This document shows positions 9,180-17,629 of a stretch of DNA of 53,188 nucleotides, in pieces. The stretch is from NCBI GenBank assembly GCA_000432335.1, contig HF995347.1:29588-82775 (forward strand), written 5' to 3'. This DNA is from Firmicutes bacterium CAG:646 (GTDB lineage Bacteria > Bacillota > Clostridia > Lachnospirales > Lachnospiraceae). The first letter of the stretch is position 1. Each line of letters starts with the position of its first letter. The notes beneath the pieces are model-generated. The model saw only the letters and a list, made by a program, of their open reading frames with translations. It had not been told where the DNA came from and did no database searches. The position numbers and the translations under genes are program-made.

Positions 9180-9725
9180 TTATTTCACCGGAAAGAGTGG
9201 AAGCTCTGCTAAGAAAGAGATATCAGTTCTTTTTGCAGCATCTCCTTCTGCCAAAATAGCAGCTTTAGCAACAACTTCTGCTCCAGCTTTATTTAACAGA
9301 CGTTCCAACGCTCTCAAAGATTCTCCTGTGGAAATTACATCGTCGATAATTGCAACTCTTTTACCTTTGATTGCCATAGCATCTTTTCCATCCATGCAAA
9401 GAATCTGTTTTTTCTGAGTGGTAATAGAAACAACTTCATCTACAACAGGATTATCCATGTATGGTTTGATATTTTTTCTTGCAACGATATAAGTTGGAAG
9501 ATTACGTAGGCGACATATTTCCTGAGCCAGCGGAATACCTTTTGCTTCAGCCGTAACAAAATAATCGACCTCAGGTAATTTTTTTTCCAGTAACGGAGCA
9601 GTTTTAGTAACGATTTCACTATCACCTAAAATTACAAAACTTGCAATTGCGAGATCATCCGCAATTTTCATAATTGGCAGTTCTCTTGTGATACCTGCCA
9701 CGTGTAAAGTATAAAATGAATCCAT
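9180..9725 (-). CDS. Purine-type phosphoribosyltransferase (Apt-like)
   Basis: Type I phosphoribosyltransferase, 181 residues from the chosen ATG, which has AGAGGAAA in front; an earlier in-frame ATG at 9761 lacks one. The PRPP loop is clear (VAIIDDVISTGESLRALE) and a family-type segment precedes it (YFVTAEAKGIPLAQEIC). It most resembles adenine or xanthine phosphoribosyltransferases, converting a free purine and PRPP to the nucleotide. The gene follows the NCS2 permease within about 22 bases of that permease's original stop, so uptake and salvage are coupled. The exact base is not certain. Confidence 0.83.
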   Translation of the reverse strand: MDSFYTLHVAGITRELPIMKIADDLAIASFVILGDSEIVTKTAPLLEKKLPEVDYFVTAEAKGIPLAQEICRLRNLPTYIVARKNIKPYMDNPVVDEVVSITTQKKQILCMDGKDAMAIKGKRVAIIDDVISTGESLRALERLLNKAGAEVVAKAAILAEGDAAKRTDISFLAELPLFPVK

Positions 9726-9782
9726 TTTTTTCCTCTTTTCTACCGGTTTACAGTACAACACCGGTCAATCCAACAATAATCT

Positions 9783-10841
9783 TCAGCGCAATACCGGAAA
9801 GCATTCCAAAGAATGGGTCAAAACAGCTGTAACAGCCATTACAACAGCGGCAATTACAGTATCTCCAGGATTTCCCGTAGAGAATGCTGCTGCACCATCA
9901 GCCGGAATAGTGACAAATGCTCCCAGGATAAATAAAAAACCTGCAATTGACTGACTTGGAACAAATTTACCCAGTTTTGGAAGTAATCCCAAAAACAATA
10001 TTATGGCCATAATCCCCATCATAATAATTCCAGATAACAAAGCATCTGGCGCAGCACCTGTCGCAGAGATGATTGCTTCTACAGGAGCTCCACCAAACAA
10101 AGAGCTAACTGCGTCTGCCAACCCAGAGTAAACAGTCAGATGATCAACGTTCAGTTGCTGATTGCTCATAGAACTTGTGATATTACCAAAGGCAATATTT
10201 GCGCCAATAGTAAGACAAGCAAGAGACAAGGCACCGCGAATTACAGTAAAATTAATGGATGGTTTCTCAAGTTTGATTCTGCACATTTTTTCACTCTGTA
10301 CATTTTCGCCAATTTTTTGTCCAGCAATTTTAGATACGATACTGGAAATGATCAACGAACCTACGATAGTGTAAACCAAAGCATTTGCAGGATCTAATTT
10401 TTTTGCAATCAGGTAAATCAGTACCGCCGATGCAACAGAAGTCCAGCCCACCAACTGGTTTTCTTTTACCATTCCAAAAGCCGTTTTTGCCAGTACAAAA
10501 CCAACACCAGCCATCATAGCATGTACAATTGCATCACCCGCAAAAGATGTGATTGCAGAAAGTGAACCAGTCATTCCTAAAATGACCATGATCAGACCGC
10601 CAAATAAAACCATTGAGAGGCGATCGCGTCGATTTTTTCCCATTGTTCCTGCCATTACGATAGTTTCTGCTTGGAATGAAATGGGGGCAACTGAGTGTAA
10701 AGTTCCGCATGCAACTGCACCAATGGCAAAACCCAAAGCCGTAGGAACAGAAGCAAAACCATAGGTTAAGGCTAGTAATCCCTGTGGGATACCATTAAGA
10801 ACAACACCAATTGCTGCCAGGATGTCTTGAATAATTTCCAT
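9783..10841 (-). CDS. NCS2-family purine permease, C-terminus frameshifted
   Basis: Membrane transporter of the nucleobase-cation symporter-2 type, 352 residues as read. It has many hydrophobic helices and the family-like segments GTLHSVAPISFQAETIVMAG and GGAPVEAIISATGAAPDALLSG. The last dozen residues (LTHSLECFPVLR) do not fit. One extra T in the TTTT run at about 9820-9823 (minus strand) would restore FDPFFGMLSGIALKIIVGLTGVVL with a stop at 9748. That is a natural membrane C-terminus and ends properly just before the phosphoribosyltransferase. This is a real homopolymer frameshift or a sequencing error. The substrate is probably a purine, from the neighbour. Confidence 0.82.
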   Translation of the reverse strand: MEIIQDILAAIGVVLNGIPQGLLALTYGFASVPTALGFAIGAVACGTLHSVAPISFQAETIVMAGTMGKNRRDRLSMVLFGGLIMVILGMTGSLSAITSFAGDAIVHAMMAGVGFVLAKTAFGMVKENQLVGWTSVASAVLIYLIAKKLDPANALVYTIVGSLIISSIVSKIAGQKIGENVQSEKMCRIKLEKPSINFTVIRGALSLACLTIGANIAFGNITSSMSNQQLNVDHLTVYSGLADAVSSLFGGAPVEAIISATGAAPDALLSGIIMMGIMAIILFLGLLPKLGKFVPSQSIAGFLFILGAFVTIPADGAAAFSTGNPGDTVIAAVVMAVTAVLTHSLECFPVLR

Positions 10842-11142
10842 GAATTATTTCCCCTTTCTTATAGTCACTGTCGTTTATCATATCCGAAGAATCGATGAAA
10901 ATCAAGTTATTTTGAAGTTTTCTACATGAAAATAAAAAGACTTTTCTGTAATCTTAAATTTCTTTGTGATATCAGTTCATGATTTTTGTAATTATAGAGT
11001 AACTCTATTACAGGAAAGCAAAGGCATTATTTCGGCAATCTTTCTGTCTGATTCATTAATTTCTTCAAAAAAACTTAAGACATTCCCCTCTGCAATCGTG
11101 GTATACTAAGTAAAATATGTTAAGTTCAAAAAGGAGTTTTTT
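10842..11142. promoter_or_regulatory. Divergent spacer with purine-permease promoter
   Basis: A 301-base spacer. On the minus strand TTGATT (10900-10905) and TATGAT (10877-10882) with a 17-base spacer form a good promoter for the permease operon. On the plus strand TATACT at about 11102-11107 is the likely -10 of the DUF1002 gene. I looked for a purine riboswitch core before the permease and found none. The rest is plain AT-rich sequence. Confidence 0.6.
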
Positions 11143-12045
11143 ATGAGAATCAAAAGAATACTTACGGCAGTTTTAGCCGCTGTTACCTTATCCAGCAGCA
11201 TATCCAGCGCCATTCCGGTTCAGGCAGACCAAGTAGACGCCCCCTACCTTGCTCTTGGCGCTGATCTTTCCGAAACAGAAAAATCCACCGTCTTAAAGCT
11301 TCTTGAAGTAGATCCCGCCAAACTGGATCAATATATGGTAGTAACCGTTACTAATCAAGATGAACATAATTATCTGGACGCCTATATGGATGCCAGCGTG
11401 ATCGGCAGCAGAGCTCTATCCTCCGTTGTGGTGGAAAAGAAAGAAGCAGGAACCGGTATCAAAGTAAAAACACAGAATATCACTTACTGTACCACCGGAA
11501 TGTACCAAAACGCTCTGGCCACTGCCGGTTTGGAGAATGCTGAAATCCGCGTGGCAGGTCCTTTCCAGATTTCCGGAACTGCCGCTTTGGTGGGGGCTAT
11601 GAAAGCTTACGGCGCTATGACCGGAGAAACCATTGCCCCTGAAAATGCCGAGGCAGCGACAGAAGAGCTGGTAACCACCAGCGAACTGGGAGAAACTCTT
11701 CAAGATCAATCAAAAGCGGAAGAACTGATCGGAGTGGTAAAAGACGTTATCGTATCTGAAGATATCACCGAACCGGAAAAGATAGAGGCTGTCATCGATG
11801 AAGCTGCACAAAAACTGGAAATAGAACTTGCTGAAGAAGATAAAGCAAAAATCTCCTCTCTGATGGAAAAAATCGGAGATCTGGATCTGGATGTAGACGC
11901 CTTAAAAGAACAGGCACAAGACCTGTATGAAAAACTGGAAGGGCTTGATTTAAATATCTCTCAGGAACAGGTAGACGGATTTTTTGCCGCCATAGGCAGT
12001 TGGTTTCAGGAAATCTGGGAAACTATCAAAGGATGGTTCAACTGA
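11143..12045 (+). CDS. Secreted DUF1002 protein (YpuA-like)
   Basis: 300 residues. A Sec signal peptide (basic start MRIKR, hydrophobic stretch, cleavage probably near AIPVQA-DQ at about 28) precedes a DUF1002 domain at about 35-280. The domain contains the features LALGADLSETEKSTVLKLL and GPFQISGTAALVGAMKAYG. The C-terminal half is acidic and helical and ends in a Trp-rich helix (SWFQEIWETIKGWFN) that could sit at a membrane surface. The function of the family is unknown. In Bacilli and Clostridia it is exported. It appears monocistronic, with an AAAGGAG ribosome site. Confidence 0.87.
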   Translation: MRIKRILTAVLAAVTLSSSISSAIPVQADQVDAPYLALGADLSETEKSTVLKLLEVDPAKLDQYMVVTVTNQDEHNYLDAYMDASVIGSRALSSVVVEKKEAGTGIKVKTQNITYCTTGMYQNALATAGLENAEIRVAGPFQISGTAALVGAMKAYGAMTGETIAPENAEAATEELVTTSELGETLQDQSKAEELIGVVKDVIVSEDITEPEKIEAVIDEAAQKLEIELAEEDKAKISSLMEKIGDLDLDVDALKEQAQDLYEKLEGLDLNISQEQVDGFFAAIGSWFQEIWETIKGWFN

Positions 12046-12308
12046 TACTTCCTCTTTTTCTTCTTAACACCAGCTTTTTATGGTGAATCTGCACATTGTT
12101 TTTTTATTTTACATTTATTTTTTGTATATATTCACGTTAATTTAACGATGCATTCATATTTTATTCATAATTAGCTGTTATTATAAAAACAGTTCCGAAA
12201 GAAATAGCGACGTTGTGTATTGTAATAAGTTCATTACACATTAAATTTTTTCATAATAATTGCCCAGATACTTTGCGGTATCTGGGCACTCCTCATTTTA
12301 CGCCTCTT
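12046..12308. other. AT-rich spacer with a terminator hairpin
   Basis: It holds a small dyad TGTAAT-AAGTTC-ATTACA (12221-12238) and a strong hairpin TGCCCAGATAC/GTATCTGGGCA (12261-12271 with 12278-12288). The latter lies just past the alarmone synthetase stop and probably terminates that minus-strand operon. No coding sequence recognised. Confidence 0.6.
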
Positions 12309-12959
12309 TTACTGTTCTTCTTTCGGACACTGCTTAATCGCCTCATTCAAGGACAACATCTTATCATCCAGTTCCGATACAATTCTTGCGCAGTCCCTTA
12401 ATTCCTGACTGATAAATGCCGGTCCATTTCCCTCAAATTTATAATAAATTTTATGTTCCAGGCTGGCCCAGAAGTCCTGCGCGATGGTACGGATCTGAAT
12501 TTCCACCTTGGTATCCACTACCCCATCGGATAAATATACAGGTACCGTAACCAGCATATGGTAACTCCGATAACCGCTCACCTTTGGCTGCGATAAGTAA
12601 TCCGTAAGCTCCAAAACTTTCAGATCTGCCTGCTGCGCCAGCATATCTGCGATCCGATAAATATCAGAGGTAAAGGAACAAATAATACGAACTCCAGCAA
12701 TATCCTTGATATATTTCAGCATATTCTCCAGAGTAACCTCATGTCCCTGACGTTTTAACTTTTTCACGATACTTTGCGGTTCCTTGATCCGGGATTTTAC
12801 ATGCTCAATCGGATTGTATTTATGAATATGAGCAAATTCTTCATTCAGGATATCGATCTTGGTAGACACCTGGCGCAATGCGGCATCGTAAAGAAACATC
12901 AGAGTTTCCCAGTTTTCCACTTCCTCCAGGCAATTATTTGCAAAATCTATAGGTTCCAT
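12309..12959 (-). CDS. relQ: Small alarmone synthetase (RelQ/YjbM type)
   Basis: 216 residues, one synthetase domain without the hydrolase, TGS or ACT regions of long Rel, which is the right size for a small alarmone synthetase making (p)ppGpp from ATP and GTP or GDP. The RelA/SpoT synthetase motifs are visible: GVRIICSFTSDIYRIADML, SGYRSYHMLVTVPVY, and VEIQIRTIAQDFWASLEHKIYYKF with the catalytic Glu. It is the second gene of a two-gene minus-strand operon after the cobalamin adenosyltransferase, 24 bases apart. Confidence 0.92.
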   Translation of the reverse strand: MEPIDFANNCLEEVENWETLMFLYDAALRQVSTKIDILNEEFAHIHKYNPIEHVKSRIKEPQSIVKKLKRQGHEVTLENMLKYIKDIAGVRIICSFTSDIYRIADMLAQQADLKVLELTDYLSQPKVSGYRSYHMLVTVPVYLSDGVVDTKVEIQIRTIAQDFWASLEHKIYYKFEGNGPAFISQELRDCARIVSELDDKMLSLNEAIKQCPKEEQ

Positions 12960-12983
12960 CTAATCACTTCCTAACTTTTTCTT

Positions 12984-13517
12984 CTACTTCTCAATGCCCT
13001 TTCTTGCCGGCAGTCCCGCATCAAAAGGATGTTTCATCTTTCTGATCTCAGACACATAATCTGCCAACTGTATCAGTCTGTCACCGGGATTTTGCCCCGT
13101 CAAAATAACTTCCAGATATTCCGGCTTATGCTTCAGATACTCCACCAAAATCTCCTCATCAAATAAGCCTGCCCGAATTGTATAAATTAATTCATCTAAA
13201 AACAGAATATCGTAGTTCTCTGCCTCTGCTTTCTCTGTAATCTCCCGGAATTTTTGTTCATAATAAGACTTTCGTTCCGCCTTCTCTTCCGGCGTCATCT
13301 GAAAGCTGAACTTTTCTTTCTCCAGACCATCTACAAAAGTAATATTCGCCACTTTTTCCAAAACCGCTCTTTCGCTGGTTTTATTATCCTTCATAAACTG
13401 ATAAATCAAAACACGGTACCCAAATCCAGCAGCGCGGGTACATAATCCCATTCCCGTTGTTGTTTTTCCTTTTCCATCCCCACAATAAATATGAATCTTC
13501 CCTGTATCTCTTCCCAT
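12984..13517 (-). CDS. cobO: Cob(I)yrinic acid a,c-diamide adenosyltransferase (CobO/BtuR)
   Basis: 177 residues. The P-loop GDGKGKTTTGMGLCTRA lies near the N-terminus (about 13-21), with the CobA/BtuR features FMKDNKTSER, ILFLDELIYTIRAGL and VILTGQNPGDRLIQLADYVSEI. It transfers the adenosyl group of ATP to reduced cobalt, giving coenzyme B12. No other cobalamin genes are nearby, so it likely serves salvage. Its probable promoter is TGGAAT-17-TATACT on the minus strand (13602-13607 and 13579-13584). It shares a transcript with relQ. Confidence 0.94.
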   Translation of the reverse strand: MGRDTGKIHIYCGDGKGKTTTGMGLCTRAAGFGYRVLIYQFMKDNKTSERAVLEKVANITFVDGLEKEKFSFQMTPEEKAERKSYYEQKFREITEKAEAENYDILFLDELIYTIRAGLFDEEILVEYLKHKPEYLEVILTGQNPGDRLIQLADYVSEIRKMKHPFDAGLPARKGIEK

Positions 13518-13819
13518 AAAATAATCCTTTCCAAGACAGACAATTTATACCCCCAGTGAAAACAACTGTTCCTTCTGTAGTATACAGGAAGTTTCTCCAA
13601 GATTCCAGCTATTCACAAAAGTTTTTTTATTCATTCACACATTCTTTACAAGTTGAACATGGTTTTCTCACATTTTTCGGATATACTGAGCGTGTAAGAT
13701 AAATAAAGATTTATTTTATAACTTTTCTTTTTCATATGTCGATAGTAATATCGACTCTCCTTCCTTTAAAATAAGCGTGTTGGTCTGAATTTCCTCGTTC
13801 AGACCAACACGCTTTTGTG
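13518..13819. other. Spacer with cobO promoter and ksgA terminator
   Basis: It contains the cobO promoter candidate and a 17-base perfect hairpin (13773-13789 with 13798-13814). The hairpin lies five bases past the ksgA stop and ends that minus-strand transcript; ATTTTAAA follows it. The remaining about 150 bases are AT-rich and without recognised content. Confidence 0.65.
13773..13814 (-). terminator. ksgA terminator
   Basis: AAGCGTGTTGGTCTGAA (13773-13789) pairs perfectly with 13798-13814 around an 8-base loop, immediately after the ksgA stop on the minus strand. The following T run is short. Confidence 0.75.
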
Positions 13820-14710
13820 TTACGCTTTTTTTCCTGTCTCCCACAGCGCATCTGCCAGCATAGCAAATTCTTTCAAAGAAAGCGCTTCTCCCCGGACAGA
13901 AGGCGAAAAACCACATTGAGAAATCGCTTCTTCTATTTCTTCCTTGGTAAAAGGAAGCCCCTCATAATTTTTCAAACCATTTGCCAATGTTTTTCTTCGC
14001 TGATTGAAAGACGCCCGGATAATGCCAAATAAAAGCTTCTCATCTTTTACCCTGACTGGCGGCTCCTTGTGACGGGTAAGACGAATCACTGCGCTTCCTA
14101 CCTTCGGACGGGGCATAAAACAGTTCGGAGGAACATTTGCCACGATATACGGCTCAGCATAATACTGAACCGCCAAAGACAAAGCTCCGTAATCCTTTGT
14201 TCCCGGTCCCACCTGCATCCTGTCTGCCACTTCTTTCTGAACCATCACAGTAATAGACTCCACCGGAACGTGACTCTCAAAAAGCCCCATAATAATCGGA
14301 GTCGTAATGTAATAAGGCAGATTTGCCACTACTTTGATCGGTTTCCCCTGATTTTTTTCCCTCGCCAGCTCTGCGATATCCACTTTCAAGATATCCTGAT
14401 TGATCACTGTCACGTTGTCATAATCCTTCAGTGTATCCTCCAAAATAGGAATCAGGCTCTTATCAATTTCCACTGCGCAGACTTCCCGCGCCGCGCTTGC
14501 CAGATACTGCGTCATAGTACCGATCCCCGGTCCTATCTCTAAAACAAAGTCTTCCTCTGTAATGCCTGCCGCTGAAATAATTTTTTCCAATACATGCGTA
14601 TCGATCAGAAAATTCTGTCCGAATTTTTTCTGAAAGGTAAACTGGTACTTATTCAGAACAGCAATCGTCTCCTGGGGATTCCCCAGATAAGGTTCTCTCT
14701 TTTTATTCAT
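13820..14710 (-). CDS. ksgA: 16S rRNA dimethyladenosine transferase KsgA/RsmA
   Basis: About 296 residues. It dimethylates the two adjacent adenines of the 3'-terminal loop of 16S rRNA. SAM-binding motif I is LEIGPGIGTMTQYLA, and the substrate-binding motif IV is NLPYYITTPIIM. The opening KKFGQNFLID is diagnostic. The C-terminal helical domain is complete. Two ATGs are possible (14716 and 14710). The ribosome site GGAGAGG is far enough only from the second, so MNKKREPYL is taken as the start. The gene follows the TPR/AAA-like gene behind a terminator. Confidence 0.95.
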   Translation of the reverse strand: MNKKREPYLGNPQETIAVLNKYQFTFQKKFGQNFLIDTHVLEKIISAAGITEEDFVLEIGPGIGTMTQYLASAAREVCAVEIDKSLIPILEDTLKDYDNVTVINQDILKVDIAELAREKNQGKPIKVVANLPYYITTPIIMGLFESHVPVESITVMVQKEVADRMQVGPGTKDYGALSLAVQYYAEPYIVANVPPNCFMPRPKVGSAVIRLTRHKEPPVRVKDEKLLFGIIRASFNQRRKTLANGLKNYEGLPFTKEEIEEAISQCGFSPSVRGEALSLKEFAMLADALWETGKKA

Positions 14711-14734
14711 ATACATTCCTCTCCGTTAAAAACA

Positions 14735-14789
14735 GGGCTGCCGCATAGCCATCTGAAAATGCTTCAAACAATGCTTTTTGCGGCAGCCC
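14735..14789 (-). terminator. Terminator after the TPR/AAA-like gene
   Basis: GGGCTGCCGCA (14735-14745) pairs perfectly with TGCGGCAGCCC (14779-14789). On the minus strand it starts ten bases past the stop and is followed by TGTTTTT, so it is a good intrinsic terminator before ksgA. Confidence 0.8.
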
Positions 14790-14798
14790 CGAACTCTT

Positions 14799-17426
14799 CT
14801 ATATATCAAAATCTTTTTCGTAAAGGAAGATTCTTCCATCTTCATCTGTATGTCGCTTGGAAATCTTTCTTCCCAGACGGATTCCACTTGCTTTTCGGAT
14901 CGCCCCGTCCACCATCTCTTTCACTTTTCCAATAGTGATCGGTTCATCCTCTCTCTGATTATCTCCAATCAGTGTATACAGAGCAAGTACACCCATCTCA
15001 TCCATCCGATATCCATTTTCCTTCGCATACGTTCTTGCAAAAGTCACCAGCTCATCATTGGTGAAAACCGGAATAGAAATAACAGTAGCAAACTTCTTGG
15101 CAAATTCTGGATAATCTGCCAGCAGTTTTCTCATATTCGCCTTATCATCCTCAATGATCAGGATCATACTATCTGTACGGAAATCCATCGCCTGTGAAAG
15201 CTTCTGAATCGTCTCTTCTGTCATAAAGCTTGCCCGCTCAATCAACAAAAATCCTCCTGCCATCTTTCCAATGATCGCTGCCGGATCTTTTCTATTCATA
15301 TCAGAAGCATCTAAATTTGCGTATTTTGCCGCTTCCAATCCCATCTCTTTACAGAGCGCTTTTACCAGTCCTTCACTCAAACGGGTCTTACCCGTTCCAT
15401 GACTTCCCATAATGGCTATATTTCCCCTGTGAGAAGTTTTCTCGCCAGCATATTCAAACGCTCCATGGATGGCATCCAGAATCTGTTCATCCATGCCGGG
15501 AACTTTCGCAAAATAAGAAAAGAGATTTTTCTGATGTTCTGTCAGTTTTTCCGGGCGTGTATCATTCAGAATACGCATTCTTTTCTCTTCTGGAGTTTCC
15601 ACCTGCGGCAGCTTCACTGTCGCTTCCACTGGCTTCTCCGGTTCTTCCAGAATCATCGGTTCTGAAGCTTCCGCTTCTTCTTCCACTTCCTGAATCTCTG
15701 GAATATCTTCGATGCTTTCTGTCATTTCCAATTCAGAAACTTTTTCTTCGATTCCATCCTCTTTTTCTTTCTGCACTTCCAATACCAGATCGAGATCAAG
15801 GTCTGGAATCAGCGTTTCCGCCAAAGAGGATTCCTGCTCTTCTTTCGGCTCTTCTTTTGCTTCTTCCTCTATTGGTTCCTGATCTCCCATAACCGCTCGA
15901 AGCTGAGCCTCCAGATCTAATTCCTGCGTATCTCCTGCTGAAAGAGAGGCTTTCAATTCTTCTACTTCATCCTGCTCTTCCGGTTCTTCTTCAAAAGAAA
16001 TTTCCGGTTCTTCTCCCAGGGACGCTTCAAAAGCAGCCATCGCCACCTCAGCCGTCTCATCCTCCGGCTCTGTTGGTTCTGATACCTCCGGCACTTCTGC
16101 TATTTCCGGTATCTCCAGTTCCTCTTCCGGCGCCACTGCAACTTCCGGTATTTTCAATTCCTCTTCCGGCTCTTTTTCACGAATTTCTTCCGCTTTTCCA
16201 CCTGCTGCCTCTGCCAATGCCCCAGAGGTTTCCGCAAACAGTTCTTCCAGATTCATTTCCTGAATACTGGTCACTTCTTTATCTTCTGTTTTTTCGCTTT
16301 TTTCCGGTTTTCTCTCAATTACGTCCGGCTCTACGGTCGTATGCGCTCCTGAAACACCCTGATCAGCAGAAATAACCGTTTCATTCACTGCCTCCGGCTC
16401 CAGTTCTGTCACATGATACTCTTCTATATTCTCTTCTTCCGGCTCCGATACAGTCTCACTTCCGGTAGCGCGTCCCAAAGCTTCAAACGCATTCACTACC
16501 CGGGTTCTGTTAAACCCAGAGAGTACTTCCTGAAAGCTCTTTGCCAGCCGTTCCTGAAGCTGCGCAGTATCCACATGAATCTGTGGCTCCTGCACCGGCA
16601 CTTCCGGTATTTCTTCATTTTCCGGTTCCTGCTCCTTTGCAGCAGCCGCTTTTTCCATCCCCGCAATCTGGGAATCCTCTCTGTTTTCGCCGTCGGATGG
16701 AATCACTGACGCTTTTTGCAGATTTTCCATCGCTGCTGCTGAAATGCCAGCCACTGTAGCGGCAGTAACCTTTTTCCGCTTCAGTTCCGCCGTTTTCTTT
16801 TTATCTTCTCCCCAAAGTTCATACTTAGACTTTTGTTCTGCCGTCAGCGGAGCATAATTCATCTTAAGCTCCATGGCTTTTTTTACATATTTCCCTTCGC
16901 CAAACCACAGAATCAGGTCATCGCAAGTCTCTACGCATTTATTTTCTCTGCCCGCTTTCTTATACAAACGAGCCAGTTCATATACCCAACGTTCCGTATA
17001 TTCTCTGTCTCTATACTCCTCCAAAATGGCAATTTGATCATCAAGAGGTGCATTCTGAGCCTTATATATCTTATACTTCAGAATATACTTCGAAGTATCG
17101 TTGGATGCAGTTTCAAGATAATGATTATAATATTCTACAGCCTCATCATACTGTCCCATCTTCAGGGATAACTCAACCTGACGGTACAGAATCATTTTTC
17201 CCACGGAAGAACGCTTGTAAGCCAGCTGAAGCATCTTCATACTCTGTTCCAACTCGCCGTTTACTTCATAAATATCTGCGACCATGCAGAGAGTTCGTAC
17301 GCTTTTTACTCTCCTCCAGTCTATGGAATCAGCTATAACAAGAGCCCCTTCATAATCCTGCGCTTCCACCAACCTGTTTATTTCGTCCAACTTCATACGA
17401 TATTCTGTCTTATCCACTGTACTCAC
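14799..17426 (-). CDS. TPR protein with acidic linker and degenerate CbxX-like AAA domain
   Basis: 875 residues in three parts. Residues 1-205 form TPR-like helical repeats. About 240-600 is a long Glu/Pro/Val-rich, surely disordered acidic linker. About 620-875 is an AAA domain most like the CbxX/CfxQ-SpoVK group. Walker A is intact (GSHGTGKT, 674-681). Where relatives have a Walker B ending in Asp-Glu (FIDEAY), this protein has LLIERAS (Glu729?-Arg region, about 729-731). Where they have the arginine finger (LRSRF) it has FAKKF (775-779). It may therefore bind but not hydrolyse nucleotide. No signal peptide or membrane segment. The role is unknown; the TPR part suggests a scaffold. Confidence 0.75.
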   Translation of the reverse strand: MSTVDKTEYRMKLDEINRLVEAQDYEGALVIADSIDWRRVKSVRTLCMVADIYEVNGELEQSMKMLQLAYKRSSVGKMILYRQVELSLKMGQYDEAVEYYNHYLETASNDTSKYILKYKIYKAQNAPLDDQIAILEEYRDREYTERWVYELARLYKKAGRENKCVETCDDLILWFGEGKYVKKAMELKMNYAPLTAEQKSKYELWGEDKKKTAELKRKKVTAATVAGISAAAMENLQKASVIPSDGENREDSQIAGMEKAAAAKEQEPENEEIPEVPVQEPQIHVDTAQLQERLAKSFQEVLSGFNRTRVVNAFEALGRATGSETVSEPEEENIEEYHVTELEPEAVNETVISADQGVSGAHTTVEPDVIERKPEKSEKTEDKEVTSIQEMNLEELFAETSGALAEAAGGKAEEIREKEPEEELKIPEVAVAPEEELEIPEIAEVPEVSEPTEPEDETAEVAMAAFEASLGEEPEISFEEEPEEQDEVEELKASLSAGDTQELDLEAQLRAVMGDQEPIEEEAKEEPKEEQESSLAETLIPDLDLDLVLEVQKEKEDGIEEKVSELEMTESIEDIPEIQEVEEEAEASEPMILEEPEKPVEATVKLPQVETPEEKRMRILNDTRPEKLTEHQKNLFSYFAKVPGMDEQILDAIHGAFEYAGEKTSHRGNIAIMGSHGTGKTRLSEGLVKALCKEMGLEAAKYANLDASDMNRKDPAAIIGKMAGGFLLIERASFMTEETIQKLSQAMDFRTDSMILIIEDDKANMRKLLADYPEFAKKFATVISIPVFTNDELVTFARTYAKENGYRMDEMGVLALYTLIGDNQREDEPITIGKVKEMVDGAIRKASGIRLGRKISKRHTDEDGRIFLYEKDFDI

Positions 17427-17452
17427 CTCTTACTAAGTTGTTAGGATCAAAC

Positions 17453-17501
17453 GATGCCTGACGAATTGTTTCGTGCTGCGCACTCTCACAATTCTGGCAT
17501 C
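17453..17501. repeat. Dyad repeat element, copy 1
   Basis: A 49-base imperfect palindrome: GATGCC/GGCATC ends, inner GAATTGT/ACAATTC, and a central TCGTGCTGCGCACT loop with its own GTGC/GCAC stem. The same centre and arms recur at 27951-28002. It lies in the spacer between murA and the TPR gene. Confidence 0.8.
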
Positions 17502-17571
17502 TTACTAAAAATAAATACCTGCAATCTTTTTAAGTGTATCATACTGCCTTTTCCTTGTCAAAAGAAAACGA

Positions 17572-17600
17572 AGGGATGCCGCCCCCTTTGCTGCACCCCT
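17572..17600 (-). terminator. murA terminator
   Basis: On the minus strand AGGGGTGC and GCATCCCT can pair around a G-rich loop, and TTCGTTTTCTTTT follows, 30 bases past the murA stop. This is a plausible intrinsic terminator. Confidence 0.6.
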
Positions 17601-17629
17601 GTGGTCTCTACTTTTTACTAACAGCAGCC

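Noticed and set aside
10842..11142. Possible purine riboswitch before the NCS2 permease
   Set aside because: The conserved core and flanking stems could not be found on either strand.
15399..16759. Several long plus-strand open frames rich in Pro/Leu/Phe
   Set aside because: They are the antisense of the acidic Glu/Pro-rich linker of the TPR/AAA-like gene, which keeps stop codons rare.
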